From NCBI RefSeq assembly GCF_003367475.1, contig NZ_QRHA01000001.1, positions 186,001-250,000 on the forward strand: a stretch of DNA of 64,000 nt, read 5' to 3'. Made by a program: the position numbers and the translations under genes. The notes beneath the pieces were generated by a model. The model was not told where the DNA came from. It saw nothing but the letters and a program-made list of their open reading frames with translations, and did no database searches. Each line of letters starts with the position of its first letter. Position 1 is the stretch's first letter. Positions 1 through 9,968 of this stretch are shown here, piece by piece. The DNA comes from Alteromonas aestuariivivens (lineage in GTDB: Bacteria; Pseudomonadota; Gammaproteobacteria; Enterobacterales; Alteromonadaceae).

Positions 1-2
1 AC

Positions 3-1637
3 ATTCCATGCCTGATTCGTAACACCCTGAACCCTTCTGCACCAGGTACGTTGATCAGTAATGAAGCCAGTGAAATCTGGACATCGGTGAAGGGGATCTC
101 GCAGCTGGACAACATCACCATGTTCAACGTCGCCGGACCGGGACTGAAAGGCATGGTGGGCATGGCAAGCCGTGTATTTGAAGTAATTTCTAACGCCAAC
201 ATCTCTATCAGCCTGATCACACAGTCCAGCTCTGAGTACAGCATCAGCTTCTGTATTCAAAGTAAAGATGCAGGCAAAGCTCTGAATTTACTGGAAGATG
301 CATTTGCCTTGGAATTGCAGAATCAGCTTTTGGACCCCATTGAAGTGCGTCACGACCTTGCGATTGTCACCCTGGTTGGCGATGGTATGCGCCATACCAA
401 AGGCCTGGCTGCACGGTTTTTCAGCGCCCTTTCCCAGGCCCGGGTGAACAATGTGGCCATTGCGCAAGGTTCCTCTGAGCGTTCCATTTCTACCGTTATT
501 GAAGCCAAGCGCGCCAAAAAGGCTGTACGAGTGGTTCATCAGAACTTCTTTTCCGATCGCCACACCATTGACGTATTCCTGATAGGGTGTGGAAACGTGG
601 GGCAGGAATTACTGGCTCAAATTGCCCGCCAGCAGGATGCATTGTTGCAACGCAATATTCAGCTTCGGGTATACGGGATTGCCAATAGCCGCAAACTTTT
701 GCTCGATGCACAGGGCATTGATGTGGCGAATGACTGGCAGTCTTTGCTCAATGACTCGGAACACAGTTTTTCCATTGAACGGGTACATCAGTTTGTTAAT
801 GACAACAGTCTGGTCAACCCGGTCATTGTGGATTGTACCAGCCATGCAGGCATCGCGGCGCAATACGTAGAGATGATGGAAAACGGTTTCCATGTGGTTA
901 CGCCGAATAAAAAGGCCAATACCGACACCATGGCCTATTACCGCAAACTGCGCAAAACTGCGCTGGATACCAACCGTCAGTATCTGTACGAAACTACGGT
1001 AGGCGCAGGGCTTCCGGTTATCGACAACCTGCAGAAGCTGTTCAGTGCCGGTGACGTGCTGCACCGATTCGAAGGTATTTTGTCCGGCAGCCTGTCTTAT
1101 GTTTTCGGTAAGCTGGAAGAGGGGATGACCCTTTCCCAGGCCACCACGCTGGCAAAGGAAAACGGCTATACGGAGCCCGACCCCCGGGACGACCTGAGTG
1201 GCATGGACGTAGCCCGGAAGCTTCTGATCATGGCGCGTGAGGCCGATTTAACGCTTGAACTGTCTGACATCGAGATTGAATCGGTGCTGCCCGCCGGTTT
1301 CGCCGAGTCCTGCAGCATTGATGAATTCATGCAGCAACTGCCACAGTTGGATGCGGATTTTGGTGCCCGGGTTGAAAAAGCGAAAGCAGAAAACAAAGTG
1401 CTGCGATACATTGGCAGCATTGAAGGAAACCGTTGTAAGGTTACGATTCAGGCAGTGCCCGCCAGTCATCCGTTGGCTGCGGTTAAAGACGGAGAGAATG
1501 CGCTGGCCATCAACAGTGATTACTATCAGCCAAAACCCTATGTTATCCGTGGTTACGGCGCAGGTGGAACAGTAACCGCAGCAGGTGTGTTTGCTGATAT
1601 TCTTCGTACCATGCCCTGGAAGCAATCGGCCCATTGA
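3..1637 (+). CDS. thrA: Bifunctional aspartokinase/homoserine dehydrogenase I, 3' part
   Basis: Cytoplasmic enzyme with the first and third steps of the aspartate-to-threonine pathway. The reading frame is open from the window edge, so the aspartokinase catalytic domain (about 275 residues, judged against E. coli ThrA of 820) lies outside. The visible 544 residues begin with the end of the kinase domain, then paired ACT regulatory domains carrying ITQSSSEYSISF and IAQGSSERSIS, which in this family bind threonine for feedback inhibition. A homoserine dehydrogenase half follows, with the nucleotide-binding stretch VFLIGCGNVGQELL and the signature GYTEPDPRDDLSGMDVARK. The stop is 16 bases before thrB, giving the classical thrABC order. 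An ATG or TTG start inside the visible part would be wrong because similarity continues upstream. Confidence 0.96.
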   Translation: MPCLIRNTLNPSAPGTLISNEASEIWTSVKGISQLDNITMFNVAGPGLKGMVGMASRVFEVISNANISISLITQSSSEYSISFCIQSKDAGKALNLLEDAFALELQNQLLDPIEVRHDLAIVTLVGDGMRHTKGLAARFFSALSQARVNNVAIAQGSSERSISTVIEAKRAKKAVRVVHQNFFSDRHTIDVFLIGCGNVGQELLAQIARQQDALLQRNIQLRVYGIANSRKLLLDAQGIDVANDWQSLLNDSEHSFSIERVHQFVNDNSLVNPVIVDCTSHAGIAAQYVEMMENGFHVVTPNKKANTDTMAYYRKLRKTALDTNRQYLYETTVGAGLPVIDNLQKLFSAGDVLHRFEGILSGSLSYVFGKLEEGMTLSQATTLAKENGYTEPDPRDDLSGMDVARKLLIMAREADLTLELSDIEIESVLPAGFAESCSIDEFMQQLPQLDADFGARVEKAKAENKVLRYIGSIEGNRCKVTIQAVPASHPLAAVKDGENALAINSDYYQPKPYVIRGYGAGGTVTAAGVFADILRTMPWKQSAH

Positions 1638-1653
1638 GGTCAGGAGAGCAGTT

Positions 1654-2610
1654 ATGAAAACAACCCGAGCATACGCACCTGCGTCTATTGGTAATGTCAG
1701 TCTTGGCTTCGACGTGTTGGGCGCTGCGCTGCAGCCGGTAGATGGTACTCCGCTGGGCGATGAGGTGGAAATAGTTGATGCTGAGCAATATCAGTTAACC
1801 GTTGCAGGGCCATTTGCACACAAGTTGCCGTCCGATCCGGACACCAACATCGTAACGCACTGTTACCATTATTTTATTGAGGAAATGGTTAAGGCCGGGC
1901 ACACAGTGTCTCCGGTTGCGGTTACCCTGTTCAAAAACCTGCCAATCGGTAGTGGACTGGGTTCCAGTGCCAGTTCCATCGTTGCTGCTTTTTATGGCCT
2001 GAACGAGCATTTCGGGCAGCCTTTCTGCGAAGATGTACTGCTACTGATGATGGGAGAACTCGAAGGTCAGATCAGTGGCAGTGTTCACTACGATAATGTT
2101 GCCCCCTGCTACCTTGGAGGCATGACCCTGATGACCGGGCAAGCTGCGCCTGTGACGGTTTCTTTGCCGGTAATTCAGGACTGGTACTGGGTGATTTGTT
2201 ACTCTGGGATCAGCGTTTCAACTTCAGCCGCCAGAAACATTCTGCCCAAAGAAGTACCAATGGCCACCGCACTTACGTTCGGCCGCCAGTTGGGCATTTT
2301 CGTGCATGCACTGCACAGTGGGGACGCAAAAATGGCCGCTGGTGTGATGCAGGATGTGATTGCCGAACCGTACCGAAAATCCCTCCTGCCCGGATTTGAT
2401 GACGCCAGGGATTTTGCCATGCAAAGCGGTGCACTGGCGTTTGGAATCTCAGGGTCCGGGCCAACAGTGTTTGCGGTTTGCAACGACCGTCATACAGCCG
2501 AAGCCGTAGAGCAATGGCTGACAGAAAACTATATACAAAACGAAGATGGCTTTAGCCACGTATGTCGCATTCCTTCACAGGGTGCCTGCCAACAGCAAGT
2601 TGAAGAATAA
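1654..2610 (+). CDS. thrB: Homoserine kinase
   Basis: Phosphorylates L-homoserine with ATP, feeding threonine synthase. The 318-residue product is close to E. coli ThrB (310). It starts MKTTRAYAPASIGNVSLGFD and carries the GHMP-kinase ATP loop LPIGSGLGSSASS near residue 95 and a C-terminal GISGSGPTVFA motif. The ATG at 1654 was chosen because CAGGAGA lies 6-7 bases upstream and the family N-terminus begins there. An in-frame upstream start at 1585 would overlap thrA and add residues the family lacks. It lies between thrA and thrC in an apparent operon. Confidence 0.97.
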   Translation: MKTTRAYAPASIGNVSLGFDVLGAALQPVDGTPLGDEVEIVDAEQYQLTVAGPFAHKLPSDPDTNIVTHCYHYFIEEMVKAGHTVSPVAVTLFKNLPIGSGLGSSASSIVAAFYGLNEHFGQPFCEDVLLLMMGELEGQISGSVHYDNVAPCYLGGMTLMTGQAAPVTVSLPVIQDWYWVICYSGISVSTSAARNILPKEVPMATALTFGRQLGIFVHALHSGDAKMAAGVMQDVIAEPYRKSLLPGFDDARDFAMQSGALAFGISGSGPTVFAVCNDRHTAEAVEQWLTENYIQNEDGFSHVCRIPSQGACQQQVEE

Positions 2611-2622
2611 GGTAAAAAAATA

Positions 2623-3912
2623 GTGGAACTGGTTAATTTAAAAGATGCGGGTGATACCGCCAGCTTCGCCGAGGCGGTGAAGCGTGGACTGGGTAAGAAT
2701 CAAGGGCTGTATTTTCCGACCCGCATCCCGACTCTGGAAAATATCGACGACTTATTGAGTCGGCCGTTTGCAGAGCGCAGTATCGAAGTCTTAAAGGCCC
2801 TGATTGGTGATGAACTTCCGCAGGGCATGGTTGAAGCTGTAGTGAATGAAGCATTCACGTTTCCCGCCCCGGTAGAAAAAGTCACTGACAGTATCTATAC
2901 CCTTGAACTGTTTCACGGCCCAACCCTCGCGTTTAAGGATTTTGGTGGCCGCTTTATGGCCCAGTGCCTTTCGCGATTGAGTGAAGGGCAACCTGTCACC
3001 ATTCTGACGGCAACTTCCGGAGACACTGGTGCAGCCGTTGCCCACGCTTTTCATGGTATCGAAAACATCAACGTAGTGATCCTGTTCCCAGAAGGTAAAA
3101 TCAGCCCGCTGCAGGAAAAGCTGTTTACCACACTGGGTGACAATATTCACACCGTTGCGGTAGACGGTGATTTTGATGCGTGTCAGGCGCTGGTAAAAAC
3201 CGCATTTGATGATCCGGATGTACGTGAAGGCCTGCACCTGAATTCGGCCAATTCCATCAACATAAGCCGTTTGCTGGCACAGGTGTGCTATTACTTTGAA
3301 GCCGTGAGCCAGGTTCCTGAAGAAGAGCGCAGCAATCTGGTGATTTCGGTTCCCAGCGGAAACTTCGGAAATCTGACCGCCGGCATGATAGCTAAAACCA
3401 TGGGGCTGCCGATCAAGCGCTTTATTGCAGCGACGAACCTGAATGATACCGTTCCCCGTTATCTGAAAACGGGTGAGTGGGCTCCAAAAGCTACGGTAGC
3501 TACCATGTCCAATGCCATGGACGTAAGCCAGCCAAACAACTGGCCACGGATTGAAGCACTGATTGAGCAGGGTTACCTGCCGGCGGATTGTCTGCGCGGC
3601 GAGTCGGTGGATGAAGAGTACACCCATCTGGCAATGCGCCAACTGGCTCAGTTGGGTTATACCAGTGAACCCCACGCTGCAGTGGCGTACCGTGCACTCA
3701 GTCACGATCTGAATGAGGGGGAAGTGGGGCTGTTCCTCGGAACCGCTCATCCGGCCAAATTCCGTGAAACGGTAGAGAATGTGCTTGGGCAGCCGCTCAG
3801 TCTGCCAAAGCCCTTGGCAGATGTTGCCGCCAAAACCAGTCTGGCAGTGCCGTTAAGCGCTGAATATGAAGATTTAAAGGCGCATATGCTGGCGTTGTTG
3901 AAAACCAAGTAA
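2623..3912 (+). CDS. thrC: Threonine synthase
   Basis: PLP enzyme converting O-phosphohomoserine to threonine, the last step of the pathway. The 429-residue length matches E. coli ThrC. The PLP lysine lies in the motif [14 protein letters not shown] (about residues 102-115), followed by the phosphate-binding [14 protein letters not shown] stretch. [14 protein letters not shown] and the C-terminal GTAHPAKF are also present. Translation begins at GTG 2623, 12 bases after the thrB stop. The Shine-Dalgarno is only a weak AAGGT, so coupling to thrB is plausible. Its stop overlaps the ung start by one base. Confidence 0.97.
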   Translation: MELVNLKDAGDTASFAEAVKRGLGKNQGLYFPTRIPTLENIDDLLSRPFAERSIEVLKALIGDELPQGMVEAVVNEAFTFPAPVEKVTDSIYTLELFHGPTLAFKDFGGRFMAQCLSRLSEGQPVTILTATSGDTGAAVAHAFHGIENINVVILFPEGKISPLQEKLFTTLGDNIHTVAVDGDFDACQALVKTAFDDPDVREGLHLNSANSINISRLLAQVCYYFEAVSQVPEEERSNLVISVPSGNFGNLTAGMIAKTMGLPIKRFIAATNLNDTVPRYLKTGEWAPKATVATMSNAMDVSQPNNWPRIEALIEQGYLPADCLRGESVDEEYTHLAMRQLAQLGYTSEPHAAVAYRALSHDLNEGEVGLFLGTAHPAKFRETVENVLGQPLSLPKPLADVAAKTSLAVPLSAEYEDLKAHMLALLKTK

Positions 3913-4571
3913 TGAGCAACTGGGCGCAGGTACTCGAAGCTGAACAACAGCAGCCGTACTATCAATCCATGGTTGAACGGATTGCACAGGAACGGCAACA
4001 GGGAGTAGTGATTTTCCCGCCTGCACCGGAAGTATTCAGTGCTTTAACGCTGACCCCTCTGGAAACGGTGAAGGTGGTTATTTTGGGCCAGGACCCGTAC
4101 CACGGGCCCGGACAGGCTCATGGATTATGCTTTTCTGTGAAACCCGGAATAAAGCCGCCGCCTTCGCTGGTTAATATTTACAAGGAATTGTCGACGGATA
4201 TCGACGGATTTAAGATTCCTCAGCACGGCTTTTTGCAGGATTGGGCTACACAAGGAGTGCTGCTGCTCAATACCGTGTTGACGGTTGAGCAGGGTAAGGC
4301 ACACAGTCACGCGAGGTATGGTTGGGAACGTTTTACCGACAAAGTCATAGATGCGGTAAACCAATACTGTGATGGTGTGGTGTTTCTGCTTTGGGGCAGC
4401 CACGCGCAAAAGAAAGGGCAGCACATTGACAGTGAGCGCCACCACGTATTGAAAGCGCCGCATCCTTCGCCGTTATCCGCGCACCGAGGGTTTCTGGGCT
4501 GCAAGCATTTTAGCAAAACCAACTCTATACTGCAGTCAAAGGGCAAAACCCCAATTAACTGGCAAGTATAA
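3912..4571 (+). CDS. ung: Uracil-DNA glycosylase, family 1
   Basis: Base-excision repair enzyme that removes uracil from DNA. The 219 residues contain the water-activating motif [14 protein letters not shown] (about residues 60-73) and the C-terminal minor-groove motif [11 protein letters not shown] (about 188-198), both diagnostic of family 1. The ATG shares its A with the thrC stop (TAATG), so ung is probably the last gene of the thrABC transcript. Transcription likely ends at the hairpin 62 bases downstream. No anomaly is seen. Confidence 0.97.
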   Translation: MSNWAQVLEAEQQQPYYQSMVERIAQERQQGVVIFPPAPEVFSALTLTPLETVKVVILGQDPYHGPGQAHGLCFSVKPGIKPPPSLVNIYKELSTDIDGFKIPQHGFLQDWATQGVLLLNTVLTVEQGKAHSHARYGWERFTDKVIDAVNQYCDGVVFLLWGSHAQKKGQHIDSERHHVLKAPHPSPLSAHRGFLGCKHFSKTNSILQSKGKTPINWQV

Positions 4572-4632
4572 AGGGCTATGCCTTAACTGGCTTGAGGCCC
4601 TGAATTCTGGCTTAAAGCGCAGATAAAACGTA

Positions 4633-4661
4633 AAACGGCCACCTATGTGAGGTGGCCGTTT
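4633..4661. terminator. Bidirectional intrinsic terminator between ung and the DUF3545-type gene
   Basis: A perfect 12-bp stem (4633-4644 with 4650-4661) closes a 5-base loop. It lies between two convergent genes, 61 bases after ung and 6 bases after the minus-strand stop. Flanking A/T runs are short on both sides, so it may work in both directions. Confidence 0.75.
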
Positions 4662-4667
4662 ATGTAT

Positions 4668-4844
4668 TTATCGTTGCATGGATTCCAGTTCGAACTCGAA
4701 CCCGCAGTCCAGTTCGGCCAATTCCTTTTCCAGCTTGTATCTATCCTGCAGCGCTTCAATCTCTCTCCACTTGCGTTTTTTGCTTTTGGTTTTCGCTGAG
4801 TTGCTTTCAATGTCGAGCATGGCAAATAGATCTGCTTTATCCAC
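4668..4844 (-). CDS. Small DUF3545-type protein
   Basis: A 58-residue, highly charged protein of unknown function, resembling the short DUF3545 proteins of Alteromonadales and Vibrionales. The core KSKKRKWREIEALQDRYKLEK (about residues 19-39) is basic, and a probable helix continues into an acidic tail. The start is set at GTG 4844 because AAGGAG (4856-4851 on the minus strand) lies 6 bases upstream; a longer frame from 4907 would ignore this site. It sits alone between ung and pgi on the opposite strand from ung and shares a terminator with it. The family assignment is from memory of the motif; no function is claimed. Confidence 0.7.
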   Translation of the reverse strand: MDKADLFAMLDIESNSAKTKSKKRKWREIEALQDRYKLEKELAELDCGFEFELESMQR

Positions 4845-5009
4845 GAGGATCTCCTTTTTGTTACCACTTACAACCGTGACAGATCGGCTGAACTTTCCTC
4901 TCTGCACATTTTTGTATCATAGCCACAAGCAAATTAAAATAACGTTATTTACTTTTAATTAACAAAGTGTGACATCTTGATGACAATTCAGTGGTACACG
5001 TCCAATGTG

Positions 5010-5034
5010 TAACGGCCAGCCAGCCTGGCCGTTA
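5010..5034. other. Hairpin downstream of pgi
   Basis: A perfect 10-bp stem (5010-5019 with 5025-5034) around a 5-base loop lies 44 bases past the pgi stop. It could end pgi transcription, but no T-run follows on either strand, so it is not a standard intrinsic terminator. Its stem contains AACGGCCA, as does the terminator at 4633-4661. Confidence 0.45.
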
Positions 5035-5077
5035 TCTGAATAGCGCTGTTTCCTGGCTATACAGCAAATTGCTTTCC

Positions 5078-6727
5078 TTATTTTGGTGCATTTGCCTTGC
5101 GGAAACGTGCAATCAATTGTTGGGTTGATGGGTCGAACTGATCGTGGTCAGCGCTCCCAACTATTCCGGCAAGAACCTGATTACCAAGTACTTTTCCTAA
5201 CTCTACGCCCCATTGGTCGAAGGAGTTAAGCTGCCAGATTACCCCTTGAACGAATACCTTGTGTTCATACATAGCAACCAGCGCGCCAAGTGTGAACGGA
5301 TCGAGTTTTTCAAATAAAATGGTATTCGAGGGTTTGTTACCCGGCATGGTTTTGTGTTCTGCCAGGCTGCGTCGCTGTTCTTCATCCAGGCCTTTACCTT
5401 CCAAATCCTTGTAGCAGTCTTCAAAGCTTTTGCCCTGCATCAGCGCCTGAGTCTGGCCAAAACAGTTGGATGCCAGCATGGCGTGATGGGTGTCATCCTG
5501 ATTGGGAACATTCAGGGGCATCAGGAAGTCTGCCGGAATAATGCCATGACCCTGGTGAATCAGCTGATGAAAGCTGTGCTGGCCGTTAGTGCCTTCACTG
5601 CCCCAGATAATCGGGCCGGTGGCGTAATCAACGCGCTGGCCTGCCTGGGTGACCTGTTTACCGTTACTTTCCATATCTAACTGTTGCACGTACGCAGGCA
5701 AGCCACGCAGATAGTGGTAATAGGGTAAAAGTACGTGGGACTGGGCGTCGAAAAAGTTTCGGTACCAAATGCCCAGCATCGCCATGATCACCGGAAGGTT
5801 TTGCTTGCTTGGAGCGGTTTTGAAATGTTTGTCCATTTCATGAGCGCCCTCCAGCAAGCTTTTGAAGTTGTCAAAACCTAAAGCCAGGGCAATAGGCAAA
5901 CCAATGGCCGACCACAGTGAATAGCGTCCGCCAACCCAATCCCACATCGGGAATATGTTCTCTTCCGCAATGCCAAATTCAGTGGCAGCAGCAACATTGG
6001 AGGAAACCGCGACAAAATGCCTGGCAATGTCCTGCTGACTGCCGCCCTGGCTGAGAAACCAGTCTTTTGCTGATAAAGTATTCTGCAGGGTTTCCTGGGT
6101 TGAAAACGACTTGGACGACATCACGATCAGTGTTTCTGTGTGATCCAGGGTACTGAGTACGTCGTGAATATGGCAACCGTCTACGTTGGCTACAAAATGC
6201 ACCTTTACCGCGTCATGGGTGTAAGGCTTTAGTGCCTCGGTCATGATTTTGGGACCCAGGAAAGAACCGCCAATGCCAATGCTGACAACCTGCCTGATTG
6301 GTTTGCCGGTGTAACCCACATGTGCACCTGAATGGATCGCATGGGTAAAGGCCCGGATTTTTTCCAGTGTTGCCAGTACTTCGGGCATCACATCCTGGCC
6401 ATCCACATACACAGGTTCACCACTGAAGTTACGTAACGCGGTGTGAAGCACCGCGCGATTTTCCGTGTTATTGATGTTCGCGCCACCGAACATTGCTTCC
6501 CGGTGTGCCGACAGCCCCTGGGAGTCTGCCAGAGCGAAAAGGGTATCAAGAACCTCCTGATCTACCCGGTTTTTGGAGTAATCCAGATACAGGCCACAGG
6601 CTTCTGTCTGAAATTTGCTGGCCCTTTGTGGGTCTTCAGCAAACCAGTCCCGCATGTGGGTGCTTTTAACCGATGTTGCCAGCTCCGTCAGACGTTGCCA
6701 TTCTGGTTGGCTTGTCAGTACAGTCAT
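5078..6727 (-). CDS. pgi: Glucose-6-phosphate isomerase
   Basis: Cytoplasmic glycolytic enzyme interconverting glucose 6-phosphate and fructose 6-phosphate. The 549 residues match E. coli Pgi in length. Both family signatures are visible: [16 protein letters not shown] (about residues 264-279) and [18 protein letters not shown] (about 503-520). The phosphate-binding [12 protein letters not shown] stretch near residue 150 is intact. The ATG at 6727 has AGGA 8 bases upstream. It follows tal by 50 bases on the same strand, so the two are probably co-transcribed, linking glycolysis with the pentose-phosphate pathway. Confidence 0.97.
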   Translation of the reverse strand: MTVLTSQPEWQRLTELATSVKSTHMRDWFAEDPQRASKFQTEACGLYLDYSKNRVDQEVLDTLFALADSQGLSAHREAMFGGANINNTENRAVLHTALRNFSGEPVYVDGQDVMPEVLATLEKIRAFTHAIHSGAHVGYTGKPIRQVVSIGIGGSFLGPKIMTEALKPYTHDAVKVHFVANVDGCHIHDVLSTLDHTETLIVMSSKSFSTQETLQNTLSAKDWFLSQGGSQQDIARHFVAVSSNVAAATEFGIAEENIFPMWDWVGGRYSLWSAIGLPIALALGFDNFKSLLEGAHEMDKHFKTAPSKQNLPVIMAMLGIWYRNFFDAQSHVLLPYYHYLRGLPAYVQQLDMESNGKQVTQAGQRVDYATGPIIWGSEGTNGQHSFHQLIHQGHGIIPADFLMPLNVPNQDDTHHAMLASNCFGQTQALMQGKSFEDCYKDLEGKGLDEEQRRSLAEHKTMPGNKPSNTILFEKLDPFTLGALVAMYEHKVFVQGVIWQLNSFDQWGVELGKVLGNQVLAGIVGSADHDQFDPSTQQLIARFRKANAPK

Positions 6728-6777
6728 GATTCGGGTCCTACGTAATGGTTGAGTGTCAGAATATATTAATTATATTA

Positions 6778-7737
6778 TTATATGTCTAATTTTGCTTTCA
6801 ACATAGCTTCAAGTTTTACCTGGTCAGCGGCAAAGTTACGAATACCTTCCGCAAGTTTTTCCGTTGCCATTGCATCTTCGTTCATGTCCCAGCGGAACTG
6901 ATCTTCAGTGAGTGCCGCTCCAGGTGTTTTGGTTTCACCGGAATAGCTCAGTACTGCGGTAAGTTCGCCCGGTTCGTTGGCCAGTTCTTCCAGCAGTTGT
7001 GGGCTTATAGTCAGACGGTCACAGCCTGCCAGTGCCTGGATTTCGCCAATGTTTCTGAAACTGGCACCCATCACTACGGTCTTGTAGCCGTGCGCTTTGT
7101 AGTAGTTGTAGATACTGGTAACGGAAACCACACCTGGATCTTCTTCCTTGGTATATTCCGTTTTTCCTGTGCTGTTTTTGTACCAGTCGAGGATACGGCC
7201 TACGAAAGGAGAAATCAGGAATACCCCAGCCTCGGCACATGCTCTGGCCTGGGCAAAACTGAACAGCAGGGTCAGGTTACAGTTGATGCCTTTTTGCTCC
7301 AGCACTTCAGCGGCCCGAATGCCTTCCCAGGTGGATGCAATTTTGATCAGAATGCGTGACTTATCAACACCGGCGTCGCTGTAGAGTTGCACCAGACGTT
7401 CGGCTTTGGCGATGGTGGCCTCTGTGTCGAAGGAAAGACGCGCATCGACTTCGGTGGATACCCGTCCAGGTACAATGGAGGATATTTCCTTGCCGATCAA
7501 TACGGCGAGCTTATCTGCTGCGTCAATCAGTTGTTGCTCTGCATCGTTGGACTGCAGTTTGGCCCAGGCAACGGCATCATCGATAAAGGAGGCATACTGG
7601 GGCATGCTGGCTGCTTTGAGAAGTAACGAGGGGTTGGTAGTTGCGTCCACCGGCTCATACTTGCGAATGGCTTCAATGTCGCCGGTATCGGCAACTACGG
7701 TCGTGATTTTACGTAGTGATTGCAGTTGGTTACTCAT
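6778..7737 (-). CDS. tal: Transaldolase, TalB type
   Basis: Transfers a dihydroxyacetone unit between sugar phosphates in the non-oxidative pentose-phosphate pathway. The 319 residues align with E. coli TalB throughout. [13 protein letters not shown] near residue 30 and the Schiff-base lysine in [16 protein letters not shown] (about residue 132) are present. The substrate-binding stretch [21 protein letters not shown] is spelled the same way as in TalB. The start at 7737 is preceded by GAGAG. It is the promoter-proximal gene of tal-pgi and diverges from yaaA across about 360 bases. Confidence 0.97.
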   Translation of the reverse strand: MSNQLQSLRKITTVVADTGDIEAIRKYEPVDATTNPSLLLKAASMPQYASFIDDAVAWAKLQSNDAEQQLIDAADKLAVLIGKEISSIVPGRVSTEVDARLSFDTEATIAKAERLVQLYSDAGVDKSRILIKIASTWEGIRAAEVLEQKGINCNLTLLFSFAQARACAEAGVFLISPFVGRILDWYKNSTGKTEYTKEEDPGVVSVTSIYNYYKAHGYKTVVMGASFRNIGEIQALAGCDRLTISPQLLEELANEPGELTAVLSYSGETKTPGAALTEDQFRWDMNEDAMATEKLAEGIRNFAADQVKLEAMLKAKLDI

Positions 7738-7938
7738 AATACTCTCTGAATGATGGCCTTTGTCTAAGGGATGCCTGTCGATTACCGGGCAGACTTCCGC
7801 GAAATGTTGTTCAAACGCCCGCTGGCGTCATCTGAATTGTAGGGTTGTGACGGCTGGACAACGGCACCAGCCTGAATTTACTCATTTATACCAAACAGAT
7901 GATGGAATTTACACCTGTTCAGCAAGATTCCTCGCCGC

Positions 7939-7987
7939 TTATTATTGGGGAAAACCGATGGCCCGAATCGATTTTTCCCAACAATAA
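7939..7987. repeat. Long imperfect inverted repeat in the tal/yaaA intergenic region
   Basis: Twenty-one bases (7939-7959) pair with 7967-7987 in 19 positions, counting one G-U, around a 7-base loop. No T-run follows on either strand, so it is not an obvious terminator. It lies in the 359-base gap between the divergent tal and yaaA starts, where nothing else gene-like is seen. It may be a structured leader, a protein-binding palindrome or a small mobile-repeat remnant. Confidence 0.6.
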
Positions 7988-8011
7988 AGTCCCATGAGAC
8001 AGTTTGCTCAA

Positions 8012-8020
8012 TGGTATACT
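8012..8020 (+). promoter_or_regulatory. Probable extended -10 promoter of yaaA
   Basis: TGGTATACT fits an extended -10 (TGnTATAAT-like) about 77 bases before the yaaA start. No good -35 is seen at the standard distance, which is tolerated in extended -10 promoters. Prediction from sequence only. Confidence 0.4.
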
Positions 8021-8096
8021 TGCTCAACAAAATCAGTCATCGCCGAATAATTGCGCCGGCGGATGGCGTTTAGAATCAAGATACATTGGAGTATTG

Positions 8097-8873
8097 ATGT
8101 TAGTCGTTGTTTCCCCTGCCAAAAATCTCGATTATGAAACCCCGGTCCCGGAGTCAGATGCTACAGAGCCTGCATTACTGGAGAACACTCTTGAACTGGT
8201 TCAGGTTTGCCAGCAGTTGTCACCCGCTGAGTTGTCGTCGCTGATGAGTATCAGCGATAAGCTGGCAACACTCAATGCCAATCGGTTTGCAGAATTTCGT
8301 ACCCCATTTACCAAAAACAATGCACGGCCTTCGCTGTTTGCTTTCAATGGTGACGTTTATACAGGGCTTGATGCTTATACTCTGTCTGAGACGGATGTGG
8401 AGTATGCGCAACAGCATCTGAGGATCCTGTCAGGCCTGTATGGGCTGTTAAGACCACTGGATTTGATGCAACCCTATCGCCTCGAAATGGGAACAAAATT
8501 GCAGAACCCCAAGGGTAAAGATCTGTATGCGTACTGGGGAGAGCGCATTACGGTTGAGCTGAACAAGGCATTGCACAAGCAGGGCGATAATGTATTGGTG
8601 AACCTGGCGTCAAATGAGTATTTTAAGTCGGTGAAGAAAAACGCGCTCGATGGCATGGTAGTAACGCCGGTATTCAAAGACTTCAAAAATGGCCAGTATA
8701 AGGTGATCAGCTTTTTCGCTAAAAAGGCTCGAGGATTGATGGCGCGGTATATCATACAAAACCGGGTCAGTGAGGTTGCCGGGCTTGAGGCATTTGATTT
8801 GGCAGGCTATCGTTTTAGTGCACAACATAGCAAGGGCAGTGAGTTGGTGTTCCTGCGTGATGAACAACCCTGA
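8097..8873 (+). CDS. yaaA: YaaA family protein (peroxide stress response)
   Basis: A 258-residue member of the UPF0246/YaaA family (E. coli YaaA, 258 residues). In E. coli the protein lowers intracellular iron during peroxide stress. It begins [16 protein letters not shown]. Conserved blocks are [40 protein letters not shown] (about residues 97-125), [11 protein letters not shown] and [13 protein letters not shown]. The ATG at 8097 was chosen because GGAG lies 5 bases upstream and the family N-terminus starts there; the in-frame ATG at 8004 would add 31 unconserved residues. Confidence 0.95.
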   Translation: MLVVVSPAKNLDYETPVPESDATEPALLENTLELVQVCQQLSPAELSSLMSISDKLATLNANRFAEFRTPFTKNNARPSLFAFNGDVYTGLDAYTLSETDVEYAQQHLRILSGLYGLLRPLDLMQPYRLEMGTKLQNPKGKDLYAYWGERITVELNKALHKQGDNVLVNLASNEYFKSVKKNALDGMVVTPVFKDFKNGQYKVISFFAKKARGLMARYIIQNRVSEVAGLEAFDLAGYRFSAQHSKGSELVFLRDEQP

Positions 8874-8914
8874 CGGCTTCCACCTGGAGTCCGTCCAGTA
8901 ATCTGGATACCTGG

Positions 8915-9544
8915 ATGTATACACTTTATGGATTTCCCAAAACCCGCGCTTTCCGTGTTACCTGGGCGCTCGAAGAAATTGGTTTGCCTTATGAATACAA
9001 GCTGGTAAACCTGCTCAAGGGCGAACATCGCCGGCCGCCATTTTCCGAGCGTAACCCCTCAGCTAAAGTACCCTGGCTGGAATGTGAGCAGGGAGGGTTA
9101 TCGGAATCGGCGGCGATTCTCACTTATCTGGCGGACAAACACGGTCAACAGGAGTTCATTCCCAAGCCCGGGACGTTTGAACGCGCCCATTTTGAGCAAA
9201 TGATGTATTTTCTGATGACGGAGCTGGAGCAGCCATTGTGGTACCGGGCCAAGCATACCTTTATTCTGCCCGAAGAATACCGTATCAAACAGATGTTGGC
9301 CGTGAGTGACTGGGAATTTGAACGGGCTGCCGATGTCTTCTCTACCTTGTTAGGGGAGCAGGAATTTGTTTGTGGCGATACATTGACGGTGGCCGACATA
9401 CTGGCGACCCATATTCTGGTATGGGCTCAAGGGGAGTCGTTGCGGTTACCGGAAAACTTAAAGCAGTACGCAGATCGCATGGTTGAGCGCCCGGCATACA
9501 GGAAAGCCCGGGAGGTTGAAGCCAGCCAGATACCGCAGGGCTAA
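8915..9544 (+). CDS. Glutathione S-transferase family protein
   Basis: A 209-residue cytosolic GST. The N-terminal thioredoxin-like domain runs MYTLYGFPKTRAFRVTWALEE and includes KVPWLE followed by LSESAAILTYLAD. The latter carries the conserved cis-Pro context and the Glu-Ser pair that contacts the glutathione gamma-glutamyl group. The C-terminal helical domain has the folding motif GDTLTVADI (about residues 154-162). The substrate is unknown. It lies 41 bases after yaaA on the same strand and 66 bases before a VOC gene, so the three may share a transcript and a stress or detoxification theme; that link is inference. Confidence 0.9.
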   Translation: MYTLYGFPKTRAFRVTWALEEIGLPYEYKLVNLLKGEHRRPPFSERNPSAKVPWLECEQGGLSESAAILTYLADKHGQQEFIPKPGTFERAHFEQMMYFLMTELEQPLWYRAKHTFILPEEYRIKQMLAVSDWEFERAADVFSTLLGEQEFVCGDTLTVADILATHILVWAQGESLRLPENLKQYADRMVERPAYRKAREVEASQIPQG

Positions 9545-9610
9545 AATAAAAGCCATATTGTGTACCAACGATGGGTTCGGCTTGGACAACGATTACTTGG
9601 GGAGCAGCCT

Positions 9611-9946
9611 TTGGAACTAGGTCAGTTTTCGGTAAGTTTGGCAGTAAAAGATATCAGGGAGTCACTCACTTTTTATCAGGCTCTGGGGTTTCAGGCGTTA
9701 CAAGGGTGCGGGTCTGTCGAAGAAAAATGGCTGATCCTGCAGAATGGCAGCACTGTGATTGGTTTATTTGAAGGCATGTTCGAGCATAACATTCTTACCT
9801 TTAACCCTGCGGATGTGCGGGCCATCGAACAACAAATTAAAGCACGAGGTATTCGACCGGATGTTGCGGTGGAAGGCGACACCGGCCCCGGCCACTGTAT
9901 CCTGACCGACCCCGACGGCAACCGAATCATGTTCGACCAATTCTGA
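9611..9946 (+). CDS. VOC (glyoxalase/dioxygenase fold) family protein
   Basis: A single vicinal-oxygen-chelate unit of 111 residues starting MELGQFSVSLAVKDI, followed by SLTFYQALGF, NGSTVIGLFEGMFEHNILTFNPA and the C-terminal DPDGNRIMFDQF, a typical VOC ending. The start is assigned to TTG 9611 because GGGGAG (9599-9604) lies 6 bases upstream and recalled relatives begin at this point. A GTG at 9560 is in frame but has no ribosome-binding site. The substrate is unknown. It converges on the DUF4426 gene with a 22-base gap and no recognisable terminator. Confidence 0.85.
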   Translation: MELGQFSVSLAVKDIRESLTFYQALGFQALQGCGSVEEKWLILQNGSTVIGLFEGMFEHNILTFNPADVRAIEQQIKARGIRPDVAVEGDTGPGHCILTDPDGNRIMFDQF

Positions 9947-9968
9947 GTGATTTTCAGGCCGTTAATAT

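Noticed and set aside
2791-3750. 319-codon open frame antisense to thrC
   Set aside because: thrC is a full-length, well-conserved gene on the other strand; the antisense frame has no domain pattern or ribosome-binding site and reflects codon bias.
5010-5034. Intrinsic terminator of pgi
   Set aside because: The stem is strong but neither strand has a T-run after it, so it is listed only as a hairpin.
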